From the NCBI GenBank assembly GCA_020445665.1, contig JAGRGD010000304.1:1-54060 (forward strand): 54,060 nt of DNA, read 5' to 3'. The notes below the pieces were generated by a model, which was not told the DNA's origin, made no database searches, and worked only from the letters and a program-made list of their open reading frames with translations. Every line of letters starts with the position of its first letter. Position 1 is the stretch's first letter. The stretch comes from Rhodocyclaceae bacterium. Lineage in GTDB: Bacteria; Pseudomonadota; Gammaproteobacteria; Burkholderiales; Rhodocyclaceae. Both the position numbers and the translations under genes were made by a program. Below, in pieces: positions 19,578 to 28,616 of this stretch.

Positions 19578-21140
19578 ATGTACCGGGAGCACTTCGGGCT
19601 CGACGAGCCACCCTTCCGCATCACCCCCAACACCGGCTGCTTCTTCGAGGGTGGCAAACGGGGGCCGACCCTCGACGCGCTGGCGTTCGCGGTCCTCCAC
19701 GACGAGGGCATCACCAAGGTCAGCGGCGAGGTCGGCAGCGGCAAGACGATGCTGTGCCGGATGTTGCTCAAGCGCCTGCCCGAGGACGTGGACACCGTTT
19801 ATCTGGCCAACCCGACGTTGGGACCGGACGACCTGCTGCGGCTCGTCGCCGAAGAGCTGTCGATCCAGGCACCGTCGGACAACCCGGGCGTGCGCCTGAT
19901 CGAGATCCAGAAGGATCTGGTCGCCCGTTTCGCCTCGGGGCGCCGCGTCGTCGCCCTGGTGGACGAGGCGCATGCCATGCCCATCGCATCGCTGGAGCAG
20001 ATCCGCCTGCTCTCGAACCTCGAGACGGACGAGCACAAGCTGCTCCAGATCGTGCTCTTCGGCCAGCCCGAGCTCGACGGGATCCTCCAGCGCCAGGCCA
20101 TGCGCCAGCTGCGCGACCGCATCACCCAGCACTTCCGCCTCGCGCCGCTGTCGGCCTCGGAGGTGGGCGCGTACCTGGGCTTCCGCCTGCGCAGCGCCGG
20201 CTTTCGCGGCCCCGATCTCTTCTCGCGCGGCGCGGTGTCGCTGCTGGCCGGCGCCTCGGAGGGCCTCTCCCGGCGCATCAACGTGCTCGCCGACAAGGCG
20301 ATGCTTTCCGCGTATTCAAGGGGCGCACAACAGATCCGGCGGGAACATGTCGCGGAAGCGATCCGCGACGCCGAATACCCCCTGCCCCGTCGACGCTGGC
20401 CGCTTGCGCTGGCGGCGGGGATGGCCGGCCTGGCCCTGGTCGCCTGGCTGGGACTTCAATCGCCCGATCTCGTCGAGACCCTGCTGACGGACAGGCCCGC
20501 CGTAGCGGCCAGTCCCAGCCACATCGCCACCCGCGGCGGCGACGCCATGGCCGACGCGCCAGTGGCGACGCCAACGCCCGCCACGACCCGGGCACCGCAA
20601 GTGTCACCGGCGCCCCCGCCCCCGCAAGCGGCGGCGGCCGACGCGGCCAAGGCGGCCCCGCAACCGGTCACCGAACCGGCACCGCCCGCCACGGCGGCGG
20701 CATCGCCCAATGCGGCACCTGAGCCGTTGCCCGTAGCCGGTGCATCACCGGCGACTTCCGATATCGACGCGCCTGTTCAGGCGGAGGGCGACAGCACGCC
20801 GCCCGCCCCACCGATTGCCCTAGGCCCCGTCGCGGCGACGCTCAATGCGGACACCCCGCGCTGGGTTGCCGAAACGCCGGCCGAGCACTGGTTCATCCAG
20901 CTGCGGACAGTGGACGGTGCCCGCGCCGACGACATCGACCGTTTCATCGACCGCCTGCCCGCCGACGTGGCGCGTGACCAGCTCCGTGTCTACGTGAGGG
21001 ATCTGGGCTGGGGCGCCCGCGTCGGCGTGATTTATGGTGACTTCAGCGAACGTGAGGCCGCCGTTCGCGCCATGCTGGCCCTGCCCGCGCCACTGCGCCG
21101 GGACGGCATTTACCCCCGGCAGGTCCGGGGTTTGCGCTGA
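19578..21140 (+). CDS. mshM: MshM/ExeA-type AAA ATPase with a C-terminal SPOR domain
   Basis: This protein has 520 residues, against roughly 280 for a plain MshM ATPase domain. The ExeA-like start MYREHFGLDEPPF is followed by Walker A GEVGSGKT at 50-57, Walker B VVALVDEAHA at about 124-133 and sensor segments to about 265. A transmembrane helix is at 273-293, then a Pro/Ala-rich periplasmic linker of about 140 residues, then a SPOR-like domain (about 440-520, WFIQLRT...GARVGVIYGDFSEREAA). ExeA proteins use a peptidoglycan-binding tail to help the secretin cross the wall; here a SPOR domain, which binds denuded glycan, appears to do that. It is followed by the secretin gene mshL. Confidence 0.87.
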   Translation: MYREHFGLDEPPFRITPNTGCFFEGGKRGPTLDALAFAVLHDEGITKVSGEVGSGKTMLCRMLLKRLPEDVDTVYLANPTLGPDDLLRLVAEELSIQAPSDNPGVRLIEIQKDLVARFASGRRVVALVDEAHAMPIASLEQIRLLSNLETDEHKLLQIVLFGQPELDGILQRQAMRQLRDRITQHFRLAPLSASEVGAYLGFRLRSAGFRGPDLFSRGAVSLLAGASEGLSRRINVLADKAMLSAYSRGAQQIRREHVAEAIRDAEYPLPRRRWPLALAAGMAGLALVAWLGLQSPDLVETLLTDRPAVAASPSHIATRGGDAMADAPVATPTPATTRAPQVSPAPPPPQAAAADAAKAAPQPVTEPAPPATAAASPNAAPEPLPVAGASPATSDIDAPVQAEGDSTPPAPPIALGPVAATLNADTPRWVAETPAEHWFIQLRTVDGARADDIDRFIDRLPADVARDQLRVYVRDLGWGARVGVIYGDFSEREAAVRAMLALPAPLRRDGIYPRQVRGLR

Positions 21141-21222
21141 CACCGCGATGCGACGGATGCAACCGGAAACACCGAGGGCCTATACCTTAGGTAGGATTGA
21201 AGAAACTGAGGGAGGCGCTACC

Positions 21223-21252
21223 ATGCCCCGACCTGACTGTATAGACACCTGA
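21223..21252 (+). CDS. Possible 9-codon leader peptide upstream of mshL
   Basis: An ATG at 21223 has a strong GGGAGG site about 10 nt upstream. It encodes the nonapeptide MPRPDCIDT and ends with a TGA that directly abuts the mshL ATG. mshL itself has no good ribosome site, so translation of the short frame could feed ribosomes to mshL by re-initiation. No homology can be judged at this length. Confidence 0.35.
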   Translation: MPRPDCIDT

Positions 21253-23052
21253 ATGACACGATTTCCGGCACTCGCGCCCCTCCTCGCATGCCTGCTCAGC
21301 GCCTGCGCGCAGTCGCCGGTAGTCCAGTCACCCGTCTCGGGCCATCTGGCCCTGCCCGATGCCGCCGCCCGACCGGCGCCCGCCGCGCCGATTCCCGCGC
21401 CAGTGACCCAGTCCTTCGATCTGCCGCCGCCCCGTCCGGGCCCCAGGCTCGAGACCTATTCGGTGGTGGTCAGCCAGGTGCCGGTGGACCAGCTGCTCTT
21501 CTCCCTGGCCCGTGACGCCCGCCTCAATGTCGACGTGCACCCCGGCCTGACGGGTCGCGTGACGCTCAACGCCATCGACCAGACCCTGCCCCAGATCCTC
21601 CAGCGCATCAGCCGCCAGGTGGACATGCGCTTCGAACTCGACGGCGAGAGCCTCGCCGTCATGCCCGACACACCGTTCCTGCGGACCTACAAGGTCGACT
21701 ACGTGCTGATGAACCGGGACACCACCGGCACGGTCTCTGTGGCAACGCAGATCGCGTCGGCCGGCACAGGCAGCGTCGGCAGCCAGAACGCGACCGCCAG
21801 CCAGGGCGACCGGGCCGGCAACAGCTCGGCAACGCGCATCGAGAACAGCGCCAGGAACCGCTTCTGGGAAACGCTGATCCAGAACGTCAAGGACATCCTG
21901 CGGGAGACGGACAAGATCCTGCCCGCCCAACCCGAGCCCACAACGACCGCGTCATCCACGCCGGTGTCTTCCGCCGGCAGCGGCACGCCCCAACTCAATC
22001 TCGCCGTCACGCTGGCCCAGCCAGAGGCCCGGTCGGCCGAGCCGGCAACGCGCTTCCGCGAGGCAGCGGCGGTCATTGCGCACCCGGAATCCGGTGTCAT
22101 GGTGGTACGGGCCACCTCCCGCCAGCACGAGCGCGTGCAGGAGTTTCTCGACGCGGTCATTGCCTCGGCCCGGCGCCAGGTGCTGATCGAGGCGACGATC
22201 GCCGAGGTCCAGCTATCCCGCAACTTCCAGCAGGGCATCGACTGGTCGAAACTCGACTTCGGCGGCACCGGCATCCGCCTCGTCCAGAATGCCGCCGGCG
22301 CCCTCACCGCGCCTGCCTCGAGCCTGTTCGAGATCGCCTACCAGGGCAGCGGCGGCTTCTCCGGCAGCATCAAGCTGCTCGAGAGCTTCGGCAACGTGCG
22401 CGTGCTGTCCAGCCCCAAGCTCTCGGTGCTGAACAACCAGACGGCGGTGCTGAAGGTGGTGGACAACATCGTCTATTTCACGATCGAGTCGGACACCAAC
22501 CAGAACCAGACCACCTCGGTCACCACCTTCACGACGCGCGTTAATTCGGTGCCGATCGGCTTTGTCATGAACGTCACGCCCCAGATCTCCGAGCACGATA
22601 CGGTGCTGCTCAACCTGCGCCCGAGCCTCTCAAGGGTGATCGGCGAGGCGGCCGACCCCAACCCGGCCCTCAAGGACCGCAACATCGTCAACACCTTCCC
22701 GGTCATCCGGACCCGCGAGATCGAATCGGTGATCCGGGTCGAGAACGGCAACATCGCGGTGATGGGCGGCCTGATGGAAGACGCGCGCGACGACAAGGAC
22801 GACACCGTCCCGCTGCTCTCCCGGGTGCCGCTGGTGGGCGAACTGTTCATGAACCGGGACGACACCACCACCAAGACTGAACTGGTGATATTCCTGCGCC
22901 CGACCGTGATCCGCAACGCGAGTCTGGATGGCGACTACAGCGCCTTCCGCGACCAACTCCCCGGCGGCGACTTCTTCACCCGGCCAATGGGTCCCGACCA
23001 CCCCAACCTGCGCGGCGCTTCGCCGCTGGCCGCGCCCGCTGCCACCCCATGA
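21253..23052 (+). CDS. mshL: MSHA-type pilus secretin MshL
   Basis: The protein has 599 residues. A lipoprotein signal with LLSAC at residues 14-18 opens it. An STN/secretin N-domain (about 70-150) contains VDQLLFSLARDARLNVDVHP, then a Ser/Thr/Asn-rich linker, and the C-terminal secretin domain (about 350-575) contains VRVLSSPKLSVLNNQTAVLK, NVTPQISEHDTVLLNLRP and VPLVGELF. It forms the outer-membrane pore through which the pilus passes. The downstream gene mshN overlaps it by 4 nt. Confidence 0.93.
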   Translation: MTRFPALAPLLACLLSACAQSPVVQSPVSGHLALPDAAARPAPAAPIPAPVTQSFDLPPPRPGPRLETYSVVVSQVPVDQLLFSLARDARLNVDVHPGLTGRVTLNAIDQTLPQILQRISRQVDMRFELDGESLAVMPDTPFLRTYKVDYVLMNRDTTGTVSVATQIASAGTGSVGSQNATASQGDRAGNSSATRIENSARNRFWETLIQNVKDILRETDKILPAQPEPTTTASSTPVSSAGSGTPQLNLAVTLAQPEARSAEPATRFREAAAVIAHPESGVMVVRATSRQHERVQEFLDAVIASARRQVLIEATIAEVQLSRNFQQGIDWSKLDFGGTGIRLVQNAAGALTAPASSLFEIAYQGSGGFSGSIKLLESFGNVRVLSSPKLSVLNNQTAVLKVVDNIVYFTIESDTNQNQTTSVTTFTTRVNSVPIGFVMNVTPQISEHDTVLLNLRPSLSRVIGEAADPNPALKDRNIVNTFPVIRTREIESVIRVENGNIAVMGGLMEDARDDKDDTVPLLSRVPLVGELFMNRDDTTTKTELVIFLRPTVIRNASLDGDYSAFRDQLPGGDFFTRPMGPDHPNLRGASPLAAPAATP

Positions 23053-24182
23053 GCCTGCTGATCGACGCCCTCAGGAAGGCCGAGGAGCAGAAGCGGCGGG
23101 GGGAACCCGAACGAGCGCTCGGCGCCTCGACACCGGCGCCCGGTGCCGATGCGGCGGCGGCGCGCAAGCTCTTCGAGGTCAAGACCGGGCCGCGCACCCT
23201 GAGCTTTCCGGTCACCGTGGCGCTCCTCACCACCCTCGCGCTGATCGCAATCGGCATCTACTTCTGGCTGCAGATCAGTCCGCCCGGGCCGAGGCTGGTG
23301 GTGCTCACGCCGCCGGTGCTGCCAGCCCAGCCAGAGCCTGCCGCTGCCCTGCCGGAATCCGCGGCTCCTCCCGCGGCCGCCCCGTCTCGCGATACGGTCG
23401 CCTCCGTGGCCCCCGATCCTGCCCCGGCGTCGCCGGCCACCCCGCCCGCAGCCCCGGTCCGCATCCGGCGTGCCGTGCCGCCGGCCCCGAAGCCGGCCGC
23501 CCCGGCCCGGGCCGTCGCCCACGCTTCACCCACCCAGACGACTCCGGCAGCGAAGCCGATCCCGGTGGTGCGCGGCGTGCGCCAGGCGGTGGTTCCACCG
23601 ACGCTCGAGGCCGCCTGGCAAGCCTACCAGGCTGGCGAACTGGCCCGCGCCGCCGGTCTGTACCGCCGCGTGCTCGATACCGACCCACGCAACATCGACG
23701 CCCTGAACGGCATGGGCGCGATCACGGCCCGCGCCGGTGAGCGCGAAGCGGCCGCCGACTGGTTCCGGCGCAGCCTTGGCGCGAAGCCGACCGATGCCAC
23801 CGCCCTCGCCGGCCTGAGCGCCCTTGGCGCCCACGACCCGTCGGAGGCCTCGCCCACCGGCCGACTGAAGTCGGCCGTCGCGAGCCAGCCCGACCAGGCG
23901 GCCCTGCACTTCGCCCTGGGCAATGCGCTCGCCGCGGAGACCCGCTGGGCCGAAGCCCAGTCCAGCTTCTTTCGCGCCTACGGCCTCGACAAGGGCAATC
24001 CGGACTACCTCTTCAATCTCGGTGTCAGCCTCGATCAGTTGGGCAAGCGAACCCTGGCCCTGCGCTTCTACACCGAGGCGCTCGCGGCTGCCCGTGCCCG
24101 CCCCTACGCCTTTGACCCGGCGGCGGTCGAGGCGCGCGTCGCGAGTTTGGCGGAAGCCCCGGCGGAGGCGCCCCGTGACTGA
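23049..24182 (+). CDS. mshN: MshN-like tetratricopeptide protein of the pilus
   Basis: This 377-residue protein begins MSLLIDALRKAEEQKRR, a signature start of MshN and related secretion proteins. A transmembrane helix (about 58-78) is followed by a Pro/Ala-rich periplasmic linker (about 85-175) and TPR repeats from about 180 to the end (AWQAYQAGELARAAGLYRRV, DALNGMGAITARAGEREAA). It probably bridges the inner-membrane assembly and the secretin. The end overlaps mshE by 8 nt. Confidence 0.85.
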   Translation: MSLLIDALRKAEEQKRRGEPERALGASTPAPGADAAAARKLFEVKTGPRTLSFPVTVALLTTLALIAIGIYFWLQISPPGPRLVVLTPPVLPAQPEPAAALPESAAPPAAAPSRDTVASVAPDPAPASPATPPAAPVRIRRAVPPAPKPAAPARAVAHASPTQTTPAAKPIPVVRGVRQAVVPPTLEAAWQAYQAGELARAAGLYRRVLDTDPRNIDALNGMGAITARAGEREAAADWFRRSLGAKPTDATALAGLSALGAHDPSEASPTGRLKSAVASQPDQAALHFALGNALAAETRWAEAQSSFFRAYGLDKGNPDYLFNLGVSLDQLGKRTLALRFYTEALAAARARPYAFDPAAVEARVASLAEAPAEAPRD

Positions 24183-25887
24183 AAACAGCCAGGCCACCGA
24201 GCGCCCCCTCGGCGAAATCCTCGTCGGCACCGGCCTCCTGAGCCGGGACCAGCTCAGCATCGCGCTGATGGAACAGAACCGGCGCCACGAGCCCCTTGGC
24301 CGACTGCTCGTGCACCTGGGTTTCGTGTCCGAGGCGGTACTGCGCGAGGCCCTCTCCGAGTTCCATGGCAAGCAGAGCGTCGACCTCGCCAGCGCGGTCG
24401 CCGACCCGGACGCGCTGGCCCTCGTCCCCCTCGACCTGGCCAAGCGCCACCATGTTTTCCCCCTCTACCTGCGCCGCGGCGAGAACGTGCTGGTGGTGGC
24501 AATCGCCGACATCCACGACGTGGTCGCGCTGGACAAGCTGCGCAACCAGCTGCCGGAGGGCATCCGGGTCGACACCCTGATCGCCGGGGAGTCCGAGATC
24601 GCCCGCGCCATCGACCAGGTCTATGGCCACGAACTGTCCATCGACGGCATCCTCAACGAGATCGAGACGGGCGAGATCGACTACCGCTCGCTGGCCGTGG
24701 TCACCGATGAGTACAGCCAGCCGGTGGTGCGCCTGGTGGATGCCCTGCTGACCGACGCGGTGATGCGCGAGGCCTCGGACATCCACTTCGAGCCCGAGGC
24801 GGGCTTCCTGCGAATCCGCTACCGCCTCGATGGCCTGCTGCGTCAGATCCGCGTCCTGCACAAGTCCTACTGGGCGGCCATCGCGGTGCGTATCAAGGTC
24901 ATGGCGGGGATGAACATCGCCGAGAACCGCGCGCCGCAGGATGGTCGGATATCGCTGACGATCAACGGTCGTCCGGTGGACTTCCGGGTCTCGGCCCAGC
25001 CCACCCTGCACGGGGAGAACCTCGTCCTTCGGGTGCTGGACCGGCAGAAGGGCATCGTACCGCTCGATGGACTCGGCCTGTCCGAACAGCAGCTCGACCT
25101 GCTCAAGCTGATGATCGCCCGGCCCGACGGCCTGATCCTCGTGACCGGCCCGACCGGCAGCGGCAAGACCACCACGCTCTACTCGATCCTCAGCCACATC
25201 AACTCCGAGGGGCTCAACATCATGACCCTCGAGGATCCGGTCGAGTATCCGATGGCGATGATCCGCCAGACCTCGGTCACCGACGCCGCCAAGCTCGACT
25301 TCGCCAACGGTGTCCGCTCAATCCTGCGGCAGGACCCGGACGTGATCCTGGTGGGCGAGATTCGCGACAGCGACACGGCGGAAATGGCCTTCCGGGCTGC
25401 AATGACCGGCCACCAGGTCTATTCGACGCTGCACACCAACTCTGCCGTCGGCGCCATCCCCCGCCTGCTCGACATCGGCATGCTGCCCGACATCGTCGCC
25501 GGCAACATCATCGGCGTCGTCGCCCAGCGCCTGTTGCGCCGGTTGTGCCCCCACTGTCGCGAGGAGACCCCGGCCGAAGCCTGGGAGCTTCGCCTGCTGG
25601 GCCTGCAGCCGGAGCGTGACGCCACCGGCCTGTTCCGAGCGCGCGGCTGCGAACACTGCGACTACCAGGGCTATCGCGGCCGCATGGCGATCATGGAGGT
25701 GATGCGCATGGACAGCGACCTCGACGAGCTCGTCGTCCGCCGCGCCAGCCTGCGAGAGATCCGCACCGCAGCCCGCTCCAAGGGCTTCCGCTCGCTGGCC
25801 GAGGACGGCATGCGCCGGGTGCTCGACGGTGAGACCTCCCTCGACGAACTGGCGCGGGTCGTGGACCTGACCGAGCGGATGACCTGA
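24175..25887 (+). CDS. mshE: Pilus assembly ATPase MshE with a c-di-GMP-binding N-terminus
   Basis: The protein has 570 residues from the GTG at 24175, inside the end of mshN. The N-terminus carries the tandem MshEN motif: R10-P-L-G...G20...L27...A30-L31 then L41-G42...G49...L57...A59-L60. This motif binds cyclic-di-GMP in MshE and PilB-type ATPases. The ATPase has Walker A GPTGSGKTT, an Asp box, Walker B ILVGEIRD and a His box. A zinc-binding tetracysteine (CPHC...CEHC) is near 450-490. It powers pilus extension. No PilT-type retraction ATPase is visible in the locus. Confidence 0.93.
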   Translation: MTENSQATERPLGEILVGTGLLSRDQLSIALMEQNRRHEPLGRLLVHLGFVSEAVLREALSEFHGKQSVDLASAVADPDALALVPLDLAKRHHVFPLYLRRGENVLVVAIADIHDVVALDKLRNQLPEGIRVDTLIAGESEIARAIDQVYGHELSIDGILNEIETGEIDYRSLAVVTDEYSQPVVRLVDALLTDAVMREASDIHFEPEAGFLRIRYRLDGLLRQIRVLHKSYWAAIAVRIKVMAGMNIAENRAPQDGRISLTINGRPVDFRVSAQPTLHGENLVLRVLDRQKGIVPLDGLGLSEQQLDLLKLMIARPDGLILVTGPTGSGKTTTLYSILSHINSEGLNIMTLEDPVEYPMAMIRQTSVTDAAKLDFANGVRSILRQDPDVILVGEIRDSDTAEMAFRAAMTGHQVYSTLHTNSAVGAIPRLLDIGMLPDIVAGNIIGVVAQRLLRRLCPHCREETPAEAWELRLLGLQPERDATGLFRARGCEHCDYQGYRGRMAIMEVMRMDSDLDELVVRRASLREIRTAARSKGFRSLAEDGMRRVLDGETSLDELARVVDLTERMT

Positions 25888-25890
25888 GCG

Positions 25891-27093
25891 ATGGCGGTGT
25901 ATGCCTACAAGGCCATGAACCCGGACGGCCAGGTCGTTCGCGGCGAGATGGAGGCCATCAACTTCGTCGATCTCGAGATGCGTCTCAAACGCATGGAGCT
26001 CGACTTCATCAACGGCGCGCCGGCCAGCCACGCCTTGCTCGTCCGAAGCACCCCGGTGCCGCGCCGCGAGCTGATCAACTTCTGCTTCCACCTCGAGCAG
26101 CTGCGCCGCGCCGAGGTCCCCATCCTGGAGGGCCTGTCGGACCTGCGCGACTCCACCGATCATCCCCGCTTCCGCGAGATCATGGCCGGCGTCGTCGAAG
26201 GCATCGAGGGCGGCAAGAACCTCTCCGACGCGCTCGAGGACTACCCCCAGGCCTTCGACCCGGTGTTCTGCAACCTGGTCCGCGCCGGCGAGGCTTCCGG
26301 CAACCTGCCCCATGTGCTGCGCGACCTGGCTGAATCCCTCAAGCGGGACGACGAGCTCGCGGCCTACGCCAAGCGCATCGTGATCTACCCGTCGATCGTC
26401 CTCGCCATCCTGTTCTTCGCCGTCGTCATCGCCCTGCTCTTCGTGGTGCCCCAGCTCGAGCAGCTCTTCCGCAGCACCGGCCAGGAGCTGCCGCTGCAGA
26501 CTCGCATCCTGGTCGCCAGTTCGGAGCTGCTCCAGGCACACTGGCCATGGCTGCTCGCCGGCATCGCCGTCGCCACCGTCGGAACGACCGCCGCCGTGCT
26601 CCGATCGCCCTGGCTGCGCCTGCAGTTCGACGCGATGCTGCTGCGTCTGCCCCTCTACGGCGAGATCCGCCGCAAGATCATCATGGCCCGCTTCGCCGGC
26701 CTGTTTGCCATGCTCTACGCCTCGGGCATTCCGATCATCGAGGCGCTGCGCAACACCGAACGGGTCGTCGGCAGCCGCGTGATCCAGCGCGCCCTGCAAC
26801 GCATCGGACGCCACATCGCCGAGGGTCAGAATGTCTCGACGGCATTCGCCGGCTCCAACCTGTTTCCGCCGCTGGTCACCCGGATGCTGCGGGTTGGCGA
26901 GAACACCGGGGCCCTCGACGCCGCCCTGGCCAACCTGCGCTATTTCTATGACCGGGATGTGCAGGAATCCACAGAGCGCCTGCAGGCCGTCCTCGAGCCG
27001 GTGCTGATCCTCGTCCTGGCCGCCTTCATGGTGTGGATCGCGATGGCCGTGGGCGGCCCGATCTACGACATCATCGCGACCCTGCCGGTCTGA
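25891..27093 (+). CDS. mshG: Inner-membrane pilus platform protein MshG (GspF/PilC family)
   Basis: This 400-residue protein has two GspF domains (about 65-190 and 270-390), with motifs LEQLRRAEVPILEGLSDLR, FCNLVRAGEASGNLP, LYASGIPIIEALRN and MLRVGENTGALDAAL. Hydrophobic helices lie at about 165-190, 215-235 and 370-395. It forms the inner-membrane platform that couples the MshE motor to pilin insertion. It starts 3 nt after mshE. Confidence 0.93.
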   Translation: MAVYAYKAMNPDGQVVRGEMEAINFVDLEMRLKRMELDFINGAPASHALLVRSTPVPRRELINFCFHLEQLRRAEVPILEGLSDLRDSTDHPRFREIMAGVVEGIEGGKNLSDALEDYPQAFDPVFCNLVRAGEASGNLPHVLRDLAESLKRDDELAAYAKRIVIYPSIVLAILFFAVVIALLFVVPQLEQLFRSTGQELPLQTRILVASSELLQAHWPWLLAGIAVATVGTTAAVLRSPWLRLQFDAMLLRLPLYGEIRRKIIMARFAGLFAMLYASGIPIIEALRNTERVVGSRVIQRALQRIGRHIAEGQNVSTAFAGSNLFPPLVTRMLRVGENTGALDAALANLRYFYDRDVQESTERLQAVLEPVLILVLAAFMVWIAMAVGGPIYDIIATLPV

Positions 27094-27098
27094 CGTCG

Positions 27099-28616
27099 AT
27101 GCCGAATCGCCATTACCTCTACGTCACCAACGAAGGCCTGCGCTGGTATCGCGTACAGGGCGGCCAGCCTCAACTCGTCGAGCGTTTCGGCGCCGACGAG
27201 GCGGGCTTTGCCGACTTCGGCAGGCAGCTCGCGGCGATGCCGCGGCGAAGCCGCTACAGCGTGCTGGTGGACGTGCCGGACGAAGGCTTCCACTTCGAGC
27301 TGCTGCCATCGACCCGCGGCCGGGACCGGGAAGCCATGCTGGGCCGCAAGCTCGCGCAGCAGTTCTATGGCTCGCCCTACACGGCGAGTCTCGCACTCGG
27401 CCGCGAGAAGCAGGGCCGGCGCGACGAGCGCGTGCTGCTCTCGGCCCTGACCCGCCCGGCTCAGCTCGACCCGTGGATCGGCGCGCTGGTCTCGGCGCGG
27501 GTGCGGGTGCGCGGGGTGCATAGCGTGCCCTTCCTGCTCGACCGCATCATGGCGCGGGCGCGCCTCCCGGCCGACGCCTACCTTCTGGTCAATTTCTCGC
27601 CGGCGGGCATCCGCCAGACCTACTTCCAGGGGGGGCGCGTGCGCTTTTCCCGGCTGTCCGGAACGCCGGGGCAGGAATTCGAGCTCAGCGTCGCGCAGGC
27701 CGGCGAGGAGGTCGGGCGCAGCCTGGCCTATCTGGCCGCCCAGCGCATGACCCGCCGGGGCGAGAACCTGCCGGTGGTCGGGCTGCTCCCGGGCGTGCAG
27801 TACGAGGCGTTTGCCACGGCAGTCGATGCGGCCACCGACGCGGACACCCTGCTCGCCGACACCGGCCGACTGCAGGGCAGCTATGGCGCCCCCGAATCGC
27901 GCGGCTGCGGCGCGGACAGCCTGCCGCTGCTCCTCAACGCGCTGGGAGGCGAGCCCCAGTGCCTGCAGATCGGCGGTACCGAGGTGTTGCGCTTTCAGCG
28001 CCTCCACCAGATCCGCAAGGGCCTCTATCTGGGTGCCCTGGCGATCCTCGCCGGTGGCGCGGCGATCGCAGGGCTCGGCTACCTGGAGACCCGCGCACTG
28101 GCCCGCGAGCAAACCGAGCTGCTGGCCCTGGTGCAGAGCGAGAACGCGCGCCACGCCGCGCTGATGCGGCGCCTGCCGCCCCTGCCCGCCCCGCCCGACA
28201 CGCTCACCCACCTGGTCGACGAGCTGGCCCGCGTAGAGCAGCAGCGGGTCCCGCCGCTGACCGTCTTCCAGGCGCTCTCCGGCGCCCTTGACCAGCTCCC
28301 GGAGATCACCCTCGAGAGTCTCGAGTGGGGCATCGACGAGCGAGAGACGGATGGCGTCCCGGTCGATGTGGCGGTCTTCGCGCGACTGGCGCTGCCTGTC
28401 GGGATGAGCGGTGACGCCCGCGCCCAGCTGGACGCCAGCGAGCGCTTCGTGCGCGAACTGGCCCGCGCCAGCGGGCGCCCGGTGCGCCTGGTGCGGCGAC
28501 CGGTGGCGCTGCAGTCGAACGAAACCCTGCGGGGCAGCGAGGGCCGCAGTGCCCAGTCCCCCAGCGCCGCCTCCTTTGAGGTGGCGTTCACCCTCACCGC
28601 CGAGGCCGGAAAGTGA
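27099..28616 (+). CDS. mshI: MshI-like pilus assembly protein (PilM/PilN-like fusion)
   Basis: This 505-residue protein starts at the ATG 27099, 5 nt after mshG. Residues 1-300 look like an actin-fold PilM/GspL-type cytoplasmic domain (LPVVGLLPGVQYEAFA region). A single transmembrane segment at about 312-332 (YLGALAILAGGAAIAGLGYL) is followed by a coiled and periplasmic PilN-like part. Sequence conservation in this family is low; the call rests on architecture and on the position between mshG and the two small membrane and exported proteins. Confidence 0.7.
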   Translation: MPNRHYLYVTNEGLRWYRVQGGQPQLVERFGADEAGFADFGRQLAAMPRRSRYSVLVDVPDEGFHFELLPSTRGRDREAMLGRKLAQQFYGSPYTASLALGREKQGRRDERVLLSALTRPAQLDPWIGALVSARVRVRGVHSVPFLLDRIMARARLPADAYLLVNFSPAGIRQTYFQGGRVRFSRLSGTPGQEFELSVAQAGEEVGRSLAYLAAQRMTRRGENLPVVGLLPGVQYEAFATAVDAATDADTLLADTGRLQGSYGAPESRGCGADSLPLLLNALGGEPQCLQIGGTEVLRFQRLHQIRKGLYLGALAILAGGAAIAGLGYLETRALAREQTELLALVQSENARHAALMRRLPPLPAPPDTLTHLVDELARVEQQRVPPLTVFQALSGALDQLPEITLESLEWGIDERETDGVPVDVAVFARLALPVGMSGDARAQLDASERFVRELARASGRPVRLVRRPVALQSNETLRGSEGRSAQSPSAASFEVAFTLTAEAGK

